Assembly: GCF_017654505.1 (NCBI RefSeq) | Contig: NC_054537.1 | Coordinates: forward strand, 66,694,645 to 66,758,644 | Source of the DNA: Polyodon spathula | Lineage: Eukaryota; Chordata; Actinopteri; Acipenseriformes; Polyodontidae | Length of the DNA: 64,000 nt | Direction: 5' to 3' | Shown here: positions 39,784 to 52,118 of the stretch, piece by piece | Numbering within the stretch: position 1 is the stretch's first letter | Layout of the letters: every line of letters starts with the position of its first letter | Made by a program: the position numbers and the translations under genes | Notes under the pieces: model-generated | Told to the model about the DNA's origin: nothing | Database searches by the model: none | Seen by the model: the letters and a program-made list of their open reading frames with translations, nothing else

Positions 39784-41420
39784 GCATATTTTTTGCAGTT
39801 TGTTATTTCAGGTGAAGTCCAATGTTTATTTATGAAATCATCTGAAAAGTGAATATTACAAATACTGCTAAGCTGCCTGTGGACATGGCTTTTAGTCAAT
39901 TAAGACTATGCATGCTTGATAATCCCACAGAAAATAAAAATGTACACTTTGAGAATAATCTGACAGACGCACTCTGGGAAAACATTTGGCTTGTATAATA
40001 CAGTTGCCCCTGACAAGACTTCCATTTGTAAAATGAAAACAAAATAAGTATTCTGGCAACTAATAATAACCTCAGAGTAAACTGAAAAGTTTTGGTATGA
40101 GCTTGCCACAGGGACATTAAAGTAGATTTGCAACACTGACATTCTGGGCACACATAATCCCTGCCGGTCTATTTCTTTTCTATTGTTCTATTCTAATGAA
40201 GTGTCTATCTTTAACAATAAATTCAATGCCAGCATCCCTCCAGGGGCCACTGTCAAGGAAATGCCCTCTCAACACAGACTACTACAAGACAATGACCATT
40301 AATTAGCTGCCAGTACTTTGTGTAGGACACAGCTGACAATTAAGAGGATTGTTACACAGTGAAAACAACATGATACAATGTGGGAGTCTGGTTCACTCTT
40401 TGAGCATTAATACAACTTTGGGTGACTTTTTCCCCATTCAGGCTCATGTGGCTGACTCGTGCATTTTTTATTTTTTTTTTCTTCTAAAAACTAAACAGTA
40501 CACAGTCATAGCGGGGGTCTATGCAGTCGCTCTAAACAATGGTAGATCTAAATTCTACTGTAGTTTAAATATAAACAATTGGAGCAAACCTGCCATTCTA
40601 CTTACTTTTAATAAACACATTTACTTTAAAAGAGACTCACACACACTGCCAACAATGTTAGTTTTCCCAAAGTCTCTTTCTTTTAATAAATTGTTAAACC
40701 TTTTAAGAACTATAGCCAATTTATCCATTTAAGTGCATTGGTACCCGAGGGGTTCTGGAGTGCTACAATTCTTTCAAACACTTCCTATATTGAAATAATC
40801 CCCCCGGTCACAAATTTTAAATTATATTTTTAGAAATGTTAAAAGTTTGTGTGAAGTCTATGGAGTTCAAGAAGTTGCCCAAGCAAAACATTGAAAAACA
40901 AAACAAAAAAAAAAAACATTATGCATTCTAAAACAGATACATGATAGGAAACATAACATGGTACAATTATACACACAGTGACTGAAGGGGTTCAATTATG
41001 TCGGTTTTTAGACCCACTGCTGTATAGAATAATTGAATAGAGACCACACTATTTTTAATGTCACACATTCTCAGTTTTTCTATCTTGAAATATTCACTTT
41101 GATAGGAAAGGCAACTTGTTTTTCAAAGAGAGTACAGTTTTTTAACTGACTTCATTCTGACTAATTTAAGACCAGCATTTATTTTACAGTGTTCCAATAG
41201 TGTGCATGCTTATTTTCAAAGAAGTATATAACTTACTGATAGTATCTCCTTCTAAGCCGTGTATCCCTTGGATTATTACCAGTGGGAAAATCTATGTTAA
41301 GGGGTCAGGCCCCCCTTGTTGCTCTGTACTGCACATCACAGGAAGGAGTTCCAAACACTGCCTCATGAGGTAAGCACACCCGGAGCTCTTGGCTCTAAGT
41401 CAACATAATAATCATAATAT

Positions 41421-41808
41421 GAGAGTGACAATGCACAACATTAAGCAAATTACTAGTCCAGTCCTTTGTCAGTAAATGTGCTTAGTGATTGACGTAAAAC
41501 AATAGGATGATTTTTTGGGAGTTTTTATACTAAAGTTTTATCCTAAAGTTTCCCTAAATTTGCTATAGCCTTACATGCCCATACCAATATGTCAGAGAAA
41601 GTGGTTTTCTAGTTGAGAGTGACAATGCACAACATTAAGCAAATTACTAGTCCAGTCCTTTGTCATTAAATGTGCTTAGTGATTGACGTAAAACAATAGG
41701 ATGATTTTTTGGGAGTTTTTATACTAAAGTTTTATCCTAAAGTTTCCCTAAATTTGCTATAGCCTTACATGCCCATACCAATATGTCAGAGAAAGTGGTT
41801 TTCTAGTT
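41421..41808 (+). repeat. 194-bp tandem duplication, two copies
   Basis: Copy 1 is 41421-41614 and copy 2 is 41615-41808, both starting GAGAGTGACAATGCACAAC and ending GGTTTTCTAGTT. I see one difference (TTTGTCAGTAAATG versus TTTGTCATTAAATG). The copies abut exactly. Such near identity in neutral intron sequence implies a recent event, a length polymorphism, or an assembly duplication. Confidence 0.95.
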
Positions 41809-42059
41809 GTCTTATCTGCAAACCCACCTTGTTCTCTCTGCCAAAAAAAAAAAAAGCTTTTGTTTGAACATGCCATGTTGACACTCGTGCAGGGACATAT
41901 TATTTATGCACGAGACAAGACCCCAGGTGCTATTCTTCTTTTACCAATCACTGCTAATTACTTACAACATGTCAGCCTCGAATTCCAGTGTTTTCTCTAT
42001 ATATGCTAATAAAATAACCCCTATGCACCATTAAAATAATATTAAAACTTGGTAGGTCA

Positions 42060-42200
42060 CTCCCTGCATTCCTCCAACTCAGGTCTGTTCTCTGTTTCTT
42101 TCTCCCGCCTTGTCTCTATCAGTGGAAGAGCTTTTTCTAATTATGCATCCAGGCTTTGGAACTCACTCCCTGACTCACTTCTGATTTTTTAAAGTAGGTT
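42060..42200 (+). pseudogene. LINE C-terminal fragment
   Basis: The plus strand reads SGRAFSNYASRLWNSLPDSL followed by LIF and a stop. 'RAFS..A..LWNSLP' is the conserved C-terminal tail found in many fish L2- and CR1-type LINE proteins. Only this tail is left. What follows to about 42500 is T-rich and unassigned. Confidence 0.6.
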
Positions 42201-42677
42201 ATAAACCTAGGCAACCAGTATTATAAGTAGGGCTTCTGTTTTTCTGTTTTTATTAATTTCATTTTTCTGTGCTTATTTTGAGCTTTATGTAAATTGATTT
42301 TTTTTCCATGGCTTTCGTTTTTTACAAACTGGTTTTTGGTCACTTTCCAGAATTCATAGGTGTTTTTTTTTTTTTTCTGTTACAACATGTTTAGTTACTT
42401 TACAATACTTGCACACTTGTAGCTTCTTTCCTTTGCTGTCTTCCACACTTAAATTATTATGGTTTTTGTAGTTAAAAATAATAATAATAATTTGGCCTTT
42501 CAACAGCTGCAGTATACAACTATCTATGAATGACTTTTCACTGATGAAGTTTGAGATTTGCCTAATAATAAATTAAGGTAACATACAGTATTTTTGATCT
42601 CTGATTTTTTTTCTATATATTTAGCTTTCAATGGTTATGTCAGCAACTCCTCAACAGAGTCAGATTCACCGCTCAGC

Positions 42678-42695
42678 TATATATATATATATCAA

Positions 42696-42741
<46 letters not shown>
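42678..42741. repeat. (TA)n microsatellite
   Basis: Two blocks of TA repeats separated by CAAGCCA. Non-coding. Confidence 0.96.
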
Positions 42742-42743
<2 letters not shown>

Positions 42744-43509
42744 AGAGAACAAACCTTGAATAATGTCTTAAAATTCATGATTTTTTTTTTCCTGATTGAC
42801 TGTATACAGCATGTTCTAAAAGGAATTTCCAAACAGAATAAGTACCCTCAGAGTGACAACTGCAATCCGGTTAAATAACGGAGTGCTTGATGTAAGCAGG
42901 CCCTAGCATTTTAAATAAACAATCCACAGCAATGTCAGGCCAGTTAACCCTTGGATGGAAGTTGTCTCTTCTCTGGAACATTGCACACCTGGAAAGGGTT
43001 TACAGCTCCCATAATTTTTGTTTTGCTTGCATCAAAATAGATAATATACCTACATCTCTCATTACATCGCAGCACTAGGTCCCAGAAGGGAACTTCAGTA
43101 CCATCCCAAAACAAACAGCTGGCAGCAATGTATGGTTGCAGAGACCCAGTGGTGTGTTTAAAAACAGTGTTCACCCTGTGCTTGCAGAGAATGTCTGTTT
43201 ATATGAAATCAACCCCTGGCTTAAAATAACGGTGCAGATATTTAGTTTACCAAAATGGTGCGGATAAGGGGTGATTACTTCCTATTTCAGGGTGTAAACT
43301 GTGTATTTAAACACAAAATAGATAAAAAGGATTTACATGTCGGCTCTCATTTGTTTGAATAATGACAAAGATTACAGTGTTTGCTTTGTAAACATCATAC
43401 AGTCCTGTAATTACAGACTTGTAAGAAGGCAGAATAAGCCTCCTAGGTTTTCATTAACTCTCAAGCTACTCCATTTGTTTCTTAGCTTTTTATTGTTATT
43501 GTACACTTA

Positions 43510-43534
43510 CTCTCTCTCTCGATCTCTCTCTCTA

Positions 43535-43567
<33 letters not shown>
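43510..43567. repeat. (TC)n(CA)n compound microsatellite
   Basis: Imperfect TC repeats (TCTCTCTCTCGATCTCTC) followed by about 26 bp of CA repeats. Confidence 0.93.
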
Positions 43568-44415
43568 AATCACCATAATGACACCTCATATCATCTCTTC
43601 ATAACACCTGCACTACTACATGTGCTGGAAGGAAGTTACTTTCAAATGCTGAAAGCTATGAGGCAGCAAGTATGCTACGGCAGAAGGTCGCTTAAGTATA
43701 ATCTGAAATGCATTGTACTGAATAGAGAGTTTGAACTACCCCTGTGCATATATAATAGCTCAGCCCATGGAATGTTTAGGATTAAAGGTTGTCCAGTCTT
43801 GTCATTATTGGTTACAACATTTGGCTTCAATAAGCATTGTTAAGGGAGAATTTAGCCATTTTAAAATCATTATGCTGCTAGCCTTAGTAGTTTAGAAATA
43901 ACACCTTTCCCAGGTTTTAGACATGACGTCTATCAAACACCTTTTACAATTCTCCCAGCACATTAAACGGAGAAGTCCAACTGTATTCAACAATAAAAGA
44001 AAACAAATTAGTCAGTCTTTAGAACTGAGCTTGTTTCTAAAATCTGATATTTTATTGATATTTGAAGGATTGAAACCCAGATTTTACCAGCTTGTAAAAT
44101 GTTTTGCCATACATGTGCCAAACTTTGCCATGGTACTTCAGTAAGGATTGGAAGCCACTAGAGGGTGCCTAACAGGTCACTCTGTTAAACAATCAAGAGT
44201 ATATGCGTGTCCCTTGCAAAGAAAGAAAAAATCCCTGCAAAGACAAAGGCAAAAAAGATTGCAATATAATAACAAGATGTGAGCAGTTAATGAATGGTTC
44301 TTGATATTTTCCCTCTAGTTTTATAAAACATAAGAAAAAAGAAACTTCTGTGCCTTTGCCTTTGCTAAATGGACATTAGGCATGGCCAATCAGAAACAAG
44401 TTTGCAGTGGGTTAT

Positions 44416-44418
<3 letters not shown>

Positions 44419-44477
<59 letters not shown>
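44419..44477. repeat. (GA)n microsatellite
   Basis: About 58 bp of GA repeats. The flanks repeat each other: GTTATGACAGAGAGAG occurs both at the start (about 44411) and just after the array (about 44476), so the array has been partly duplicated with its flank. Confidence 0.95.
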
Positions 44478-44478
<1 letters not shown>

Positions 44479-45256
44479 ATGACAGAGAGAGTGACTGTTT
44501 TTGAGTGTCTTAACTTAAACTGTTGAAATACTGAGTTCTCTGTATGGTACAATGCCATGGCTATTTATCACTGCTAAGAATACTGCCTGAGACCATAGCT
44601 TGAATCGTGCACTACGATGATTCTTTAGAAAAAACAAAAACTCGCAGGTCTCAGCGATATATGCTGCACGACCAGCTTGAACTTGCTCCTGCAAACATTT
44701 TCCTATCTTTTGCAAAACTGAAACACACGCCATAATTTTAATCAGTTTAAATTGTATCACAAAAGCGCTGTTTGCTGTCTGATATCTCTGCAGTGTTTGT
44801 AGAAAGAGTTCCATGTAAACTCAAAGCATTTGAACCATTGCAAAGCAACCTGTAGTACTAAAAATGTACTTGGAAATGCTTAGTGATTATGCTGGCAGCC
44901 TCTCGTTGTGATTGGATGGTCTGGTCTCACAGGAAGCTGGGCTATTGTATCTGCAGGGTCAATTAACAGAGCGAAACAGGAAATAATCAATGCTGCACAT
45001 GGACCAGGGGTCACTTGACAAGCTTTGGGAGAAAGAAAATAGCTCCTTTTGCAAGAGGACTTGTATATTGTTCACACTGAAACCTAAAGCTGCTGTACAT
45101 GGGGGTGAAGCAGATTAAAACTGCTTACTGTATGTTTGCAGTTAGTAGCGGTGTGAATTTCAGTCTGCACAGAAGAATGGCTGCGGGGGAAGTGAGGAAG
45201 CTTGGGTTCAGTTGCATTGACTATCATGTGAAATGCCAACAAACATCAAAAGAATG

Positions 45257-45270
45257 CCCCCCCCCCCCCC
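45257..45270. repeat. C14 homopolymer
   Basis: A run of 14 C followed by GCCCTCCC. Confidence 0.95.
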
Positions 45271-47089
45271 GCCCTCCCAATGAGTGTACAGGGAGTTTAA
45301 TATACTGCTCTTTGACTGTTAATAAGTGAAACATGTACAGTAACGCTTAATACAGTAAATGGAGCAAAAAGCAAAATCAATTAAATAAAGCCCACATCCA
45401 AAACACAACAGGTGGTTGAATGGTGAATATTGTATTATGGAACTGAACCACATACCTGAAGACAATACAATACCAAAAACAGGGAATATGTCTGTGCGTA
45501 AAAACTCTTTGGGCCCATAAATTATAAAACACTTACTCGCAGTAAATGACAGACGGCTTGCCACAACTTTACTGGAAAGTTTAACGCAATGGAAATGGAA
45601 ACAAATGGTGCGGTTAAATGTTAGAAGTCTAGCTTTTTTGCTTCCCTTCAAAAAAGCCAATGGAGGATCGTAATTGCATGACATTTTGTAGCCTTGTAAA
45701 ATAAACTGTAAGCAGAGCTGCAGTTAAGTGTTATAGTCCCATAGAGGATGGTAGGGGGGTCAGGCTTGCCATATGCTGAAATCATATACGGTCAAGGCTA
45801 ACAGCAGCTATTTGTCATTCACAATATGTAACAGAGCTAATATACTCAACTCTGAGTGGCAGGATCTCATAACATTCAGTTAATAATTAAAGCTTTGTTC
45901 ATTTTCAATTTTCCTTTGTGTCTGTTTGCTATAAACCTGGTACTATTTTGTGAAAGAACATACCATTATATTGAAGCTAGGCAATGCTACACTATTCATC
46001 ATCTAATTGTAGCATGTCTTTTATTTATGACATTGGCTATATTGGTTAAAGTCAAAGAAACCGTAATGCCTATAACAGAACTAAGCATTTAAATATTTTA
46101 AGGTAGTATTTCCTGAATCAGTGCTTGAAGAATAATCTTTTGAAATCAATTCTGAATTAATCACTTTGTGTAAATATTTCAAGCACTCTTTATCTCAGTA
46201 GATTTATATCCATAGTTGAAACAATCTCTTATAAAATACCAGATGGGTTTACAGTACGCTACACTTGAAGCCATCAGTGCAATTACTAGGTAAGTCATAT
46301 TTTTTGAAATTTTCAAGAAAAATATGAAGATGACCCTTTGTGGACAAAACACACTTGTGTGCTCCTGACTGTCTCTTCCATAATAAAAGATACATGGAAA
46401 AACCCAAGCCTTACATTGTAATGTTATTCAGTTCTTCCTCTGGCTAGGTAGCTTACACACTGCATGGAGAGGGACTTTAACAATTGGACCTTCAGCTAGC
46501 TTGTATCCCTGCCACTGAAAAATAATATTTGATATAGTCAGTGATTAAAACTCAGAAGACCACCTATCTTCATCTTCTTAAAAAACACTTCAGTGATGGG
46601 CTGACAGCAATTTTACTTATTTTCTGTGTGGTATACAGCACAAATCAGGCCTCCCAGAAAGGGATGATTAGAATCTGCTTAACATGACATGCGTTTTATA
46701 GGACATGTCAATACAAGGGTTAAATCAACATTACTGTCTCTTAAAATGCTCTCTGTTGCAATAGTCTCTAAAGCACAACTTCCACAAGAACGCTACTCAA
46801 TCAGCCAAATCTGACAAAACACATTATCATAATAATATCATCATATCTGTAATATAAATATAATCCAGTGTATTTAAAGTTTATATCCTAGTAATTAAAT
46901 ACATTAGTATCACAGGTGGTTATACAATTTCTACCACAAATGATGCACAAGGAAGTGATTTCACCAAACACCCAGAAAAAAAAGCGATATAACTACATCA
47001 ACATAACTCTACCTCACTCTCTCAATCTAGGCTGCTTAACAGCTATGTGCATGGTTAGTATCCTTTCAATGTGCAGGACTGTAATGCAT

Positions 47090-48262
47090 TTAAGAACATA
47101 AGAAAGGTTACAAATGAGGGAAGGCCATTCGGCCCATCTTGCTTGTTTGGTTGTTAGTAGTTTATTCATCCCAGAATCTCATAAAGCAGCTTCTTGAAGG
47201 ATCCCAGGGTGTCAGCTTCAAAGTAGGTTCCAGACTACAATTCGCTGTGTAAAAACGTTCCTCCTATTTTCTATTCTGAATGTTCCTTTATCTAATCTCC
47301 ATTTGTGACCCCTGGTCCTTGTTTCTTTTTTCAGATCAAAAAAGTCCCCTGGGTCGTCACTGTCAATGCCTTTTAGAATTTTGAATGCTTGAATCAACTT
47401 GCTGCATAGTCTTCTTTGTTCAAGACTAAACAGATTAAATTCTTTTAGCCTGTGTGCATATGACATGCCCTTTAAACCAGGAATAATTCTGGTCGCTCTT
47501 CTTTGCACTCTTTCTAGAGCAGCAATATTGTTTTTGTAGCGAGGTGACCAGAACTGAACACAATATTGTAGATAAGGTCTTACTAATGCATTGTAAAGTT
47601 TTAGCACTATTTCCCTTGATTTAACTTCTGAGCATCTTGTTGGCTTTTTTAAAGCTTCCCCACATTGTCTAGATGAAGACATTTCTGAGTCAACATAAAT
47701 TCCTAGGTCTTTTTCATAGATTCCTTCTTCAATTTCCCATCATGTATTTATAATGGACATTTGTATTGCCTGCATGCAGTACCTTACACTTTTCTTTATT
47801 AAATGTAATTTGCCATGTCTCTGCCCAGTTCTGAATGCTGTCTAGATCACTTTGAATGACCTTTTCTGCTGCAACGTTTGCCACTCCTCCTATTTTTGTG
47901 TCGTCTGCAAATTTAACAAGTTTGCTTACTATACCAGAATCTAAGTCATTAATGTAGATTAGGAAGAGCAGAGGACCTAATACTGATCCCTGTGGTACTC
48001 CACTGGTTACCTCGCTCCATTTTGAGGTTTCTCCTCTAATCAGTACTTTCTGTTTTACATTTCCTTGAATCCCTACTGCATTAAGTCTGAGAATTGATCT
48101 TTTATGCAGGACTTTGTCAAAAGTTTTCTGGAAATCTAAATAAACCATGTCATATGCTTTGCAATTATCCATTCTCAATGTTGCATATTCCAAAATATCA
48201 AGCAGGTTAGTTAGACACGATCTCCCTTTCCTAAAACCATGTTGACTGTCTCACAGGATAAG
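47090..48262 (-). mobile_element. CR1/L2-type LINE, 5'-truncated
   Basis: The minus strand carries the 3' half of a non-LTR retrotransposon. Its 3' end on the plus strand begins TTAAGAACATAAGAAAGG, a characteristic end of a LINE family I know as abundant in fishes. The coding part covers reverse transcriptase motifs and the C-terminal region. The 5' part is lost at about 48262, as expected from incomplete reverse transcription. No clear target duplication is seen. Confidence 0.85.
47218..48193 (-). pseudogene. LINE reverse transcriptase, frameshifted and deleted
   Basis: The upstream part (48193-47729) contains motif A-like YLDFQKTFDKVLHKRS, SGVPQGSVLGPLLFLIYIND and the catalytic FADD box in KLVKFADDTKIGG. 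Between GIQGN and KQKVLIRGETS the usual spacer of about ten residues is missing, so there is an in-frame deletion. A frameshift near 47690-47730 separates the downstream part (47682-47218), which has the typical VRPYLQYCVQFWSPRYKNN, RVQRRATRIIPGL and LEQRRLCSKLIQAFKIL motifs. No endonuclease domain remains. Not functional. Confidence 0.88.
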
Positions 48263-49976
48263 AATTTGTTGGTGGGCTAGTGTTCTACGAACAGGGCAGA
48301 CTGGCATCTTCCCATTTTCTTTGATACACTGTACTCTTGAGATCTTACCAGACACTTGTAGGATTAAATGTTCAGTAGAGCCAACATATGCAGCCCAAAG
48401 ATAAATAATAATGCACTGTATATCTAATACCATAAGTTTAAACAGTGCTCTGATATATCAATTTGTAATATATCTCTATAAAACTTGATGTGCTGTCATC
48501 TGCATGTCTCCCACTGTTCTCAAACTGTATTATTACCAAGTGTGTTTAGAAATACCACAGCAATGTGTAGATGACCGCCCACATACGCTGTATCATCCTA
48601 CTAATATCATTAAGATAAATTAAAGCAATCACACAACCTGCATTTTTCTCTGACTGAGCAGAGATGTGCTCTTTATAACTGTGTGGCCTTTAATTTAATT
48701 GCTGCTGCACACCAGTGCTTGATTCCTTCTTATTTTAATGAGTGTGCTCTCTGATTTGTATTGGATATACAGTACCCCAGAACTGTTGTCAGGAACTGTA
48801 TTTATGGAATATTGTTTACTCTTTCTTAAAGACCACTATTTTGCTAATTAGTGTCTCATATTGGAAGATGCTAGGAGATTAACTGACAACGTTTAGGGGG
48901 TCTGCAATAACAACTCAATAATATTCAAGCAATAATAACCAAAAGACAAGAGTATATTAAAGAGCCTCAAAAGGCAAAACTTGAGTGTTTACTGTTTTTC
49001 TCTTTCTCCCATGATATATTTCCACCTTGTTAATAGGTACATTCTTGCCTCACAAAAGCACTTCTCTTCTCCTCTGGCTGTCCATCTCTCAGGATCTCCC
49101 ACAGAGGCTGAAGAGAGGTACAAAGTGGCTGGAAGAAGCACCATACATAGCTCAGGAGAAACATGTTCCAGAGCCCTGCATTAGACAGCATTGGGCTTGT
49201 TGTGTCTGGGCCAGCTCAATCTGAGCTCTGTTTGGAAGGAAATCCTCAGAGCAGACACTCTTCACTGGACATGAAAGCAAAGTCAAATAAATCCTGCTGT
49301 AAGGGACTGTATTAATTTCCTAAATTTCCTTTTTACTTTATTAAGTAATACTGGAGGGAAACATTTTCCGGCCTCCTGAGAAACACTTTGCATGGCCCTT
49401 TCAGACAAGTTAACATATTAACCATACACAACTTAATAAAATACAATAAATATGTAACGACTGTCGCTAAAAGCTGCAAAAATGGCTGGTGGCCTAAGAT
49501 AACAGTGTGAGGAAGTGTTTTTTTTTTTTTGTTTTTTTTTTTTTTTTTTTTAGCCAACTGGAGTCTAAGTCTTTAGGCATACATTATTATTATGACAGCA
49601 ATATAAAATCTACAATAGTTGAACAATATTGTATTTTCATATAAAGATCCTGAGAAGCAAACAGCTCATATCATCAAAGTGGTTCATTTAAAAGACATTA
49701 TAAAAAATAATTTGTTGGTCAGCCATTTGCAATTTCAATGTCTCTCTTAAAGTGGTCGTAGCTAACGAGCTAATTCTATTAATCTTAATTGCTTGAGCTT
49801 CTATTCACTATATAGGTCTCAAATGTGACATTTTGAAATAATCTAGATATCTGTTACCAAACTGCAGTAGGCTAAAGAAAGTTCTCAGTTTGTTTGCCTT
49901 ACTTTCAGGTAGTCTGTTACTATTTCATTTCCTAGGTAATTTCACCTCAGCAGTGTCTTCAGGGCCAAAGCACACC

Positions 49977-50520
49977 TGTGGCGTGGTACACCCCGCCCCT
50001 ATGCATATTTTGTATTTGTGTTATTATTACTTAACATGTGTGTTTGTATTGGTGCATGGGGTGTGGTGTTTAGTGTTTAAAATTAATGCATTTGTGCATA
50101 GGTGTTTAAGGTTGGCAGAGAAGAACTGATTGCCTTCCCTGCCAAAGTAGTTCACGTGCAGACTTTTCTGGGGTCCAGCTGAATGATTAGCAAGCAATCG
50201 AGCCCAGGCGCAGCTGCACACTCTCTCACTCGGTGTTGGGTGGTTCAGAGGAGGAATGAGAGAGTGATACAGTAAGATTTATAAAAATAGAAACAATTAC
50301 TACCCATGCTGGTTTTACATCAGCACGCTACTTGTTTAAATTATAAATACTTTTGTTTTTTGGCCACCGTCGTGTTTTGTTTTGGGTTCAGTGTTTTGTT
50401 TTGGGTTCAGTGTTTTGTTTCTGTTTGTTCAAACCTTTTATTTTCAATACATACTTCAATCGTAATGCTGAGTCTGTCTATTTCCTGGTCTGACGTCACC
50501 CACAAGCCATCCGGGTGACA
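49977..50520 (+). mobile_element. Probable solo LTR (544 bp)
   Basis: Starts TGTGGCGTGGTACACC and ends CCATCCGGGTGACA, so it has TG...CA ends. Near its 3' side is CTTTTATTTTCAATACATAC, like an R region with a mutated AATAAA, followed by a U5-like GTCTGTCTATTTCC. It includes an internal direct repeat (GTTTTGTTTTGGGTTCAGT, twice, near 50380-50410). No matching second LTR or coding region lies near, so it would be a solo LTR left by recombination. The flanking 5-mers (ACACC and ATGCC) do not match well, which lowers confidence. Confidence 0.5.
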
Positions 50521-51349
50521 ATGCCACTGGCTGCAAAGCACATCAGTCAATAACTAAGGAAGTGTAAGACTACTAAGTAAGGCTTGGAAAGAGAGCTCAC
50601 TTTTCCTTTGTATACTGTAGATTACCAAGTATCATGTTTTAAATACAATTTTATTTTTCAAAACTTCACGTTTGAGAAATCCACAAAACTTTCAAAATAC
50701 AGTGGAAGTGGTTCTTTTCATGGCTACCTAAACAACCCAGGAGGCACCCAGGAAATTACACATTATAACAGATCTAATAATACACATCCAGCACTAAGCG
50801 TAATCTTTCTGTGTGTAAAAGGCACGTCTTCACTGAACTAGTCTGAACACAAGGCAGTCTAACAGTAACTACTCTTGATACAGCAGATAGATGTCACTAG
50901 CTTGTTGAAAACTGGTATGTGGTCATGGGCTCAATTTCGATTCAGTGTTGGGATGTCCTGTGGCACTTTGTCTAAGTCAGCTTCCATATGAACATATGGA
51001 TCTGATTTTCAAAATTCTCTGCCATAAAAAAAAAAAAAAAGAATTGCAATTTATTTTTGTAAGACTGGTAATTGCCACTTTGTCCTAAATGTTTTTTCCA
51101 TGCAACATAAGGGGAAATTCCATTCAGTACATTTGCAGATCCGGCTCATATAAGTAATCAGTAACAGGTTATACTTTTTACTAGATTCTCCACACCCTGG
51201 CTTTTGTATTTTAATTTTTTTTTAACCATTTCCCTGTTGCAAAAGGATGAGTCATGATTATATTCAATTGACTCTAGTTCTAGTATTCTTCAAAAACATA
51301 TTTATCAGAAGTAAACGAGTGCAAAATATATGGCAATTCTTTAAATCAC

Positions 51350-52069
51350 TGTGGCAAAGTGGCTAGTGGAGGGGAACAGGTGTAGTGGTGATGCGATCCA
51401 GGAGTGACAGGCAGACAACAGTTTCCAGTGCAAAGGTGCTTTTATTTATAATCCAGATCTGGTGACCGTAAAATAATAAATCCCCGGCTATACACAACAA
51501 TGTGTAAAGCGCGGGGATAACAAAGCAGGGCACAGTCCCGAACAAAAAATGAACGCACGGTCACCAGTCCTGGGTGAGTGCAGACGTGTTTGTGGTGGGT
51601 GAAGACATGGGAATTTTGTGACTGTTCTGTGCAGTGGTGATCCGGACCATGCTGACCCTGGTCGACAGCTCCGGATAGGTGAGCTAACTGTCTGGTGGTG
51701 CAAAACGCAGACAATTACAAAACAGACAAAACACAATACACAAACTCTTTTTTACTTTCTGCACGAGAGCTCCTCTCTCGGTCCTTCTCTCTGCTGAGCT
51801 TTTACCCAAACGAAGGAAAAGATCAGCGTTACCCTGGCCCCTATATGTAATCCGGCATGATATCTAGGTAAACGGTTGCAGCTGCCTTATTACTTGCAGC
51901 TGCCTCTCGTTTACCTTTCAAATCAATATGGTTTTATAACAGAGTCTCGCTTCTTTCCAGGCTGACCCACTTCCCTGTCCCGGAAACGAACTGTCAGGCC
52001 AGCCCTTCCAGATACGGTCTTTAACGCCCTCATAGGTCGGGAGGAAGATTTATCACCAGAACTGTCACA
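51350..52069 (-). repeat. Gypsy 3' LTR (720 bp)
   Basis: On the minus strand it starts TGTGACAGTTCTGGTG and ends CTTTGCCACA. It is highly similar to 55854-56574 with a few substitutions and at least two indels. The bases just upstream of it (GAGCAGTGGGTTA) form only a weak polypurine tract. A better purine block, GGGAGGGAAGTAATGGG, lies about 60 bp further in. Confidence 0.93.
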
Positions 52070-52118
52070 TAACCCACTGCTCAGAGTGGAGCCGAAGGAA
52101 CACTCGGCTAAATCTACC

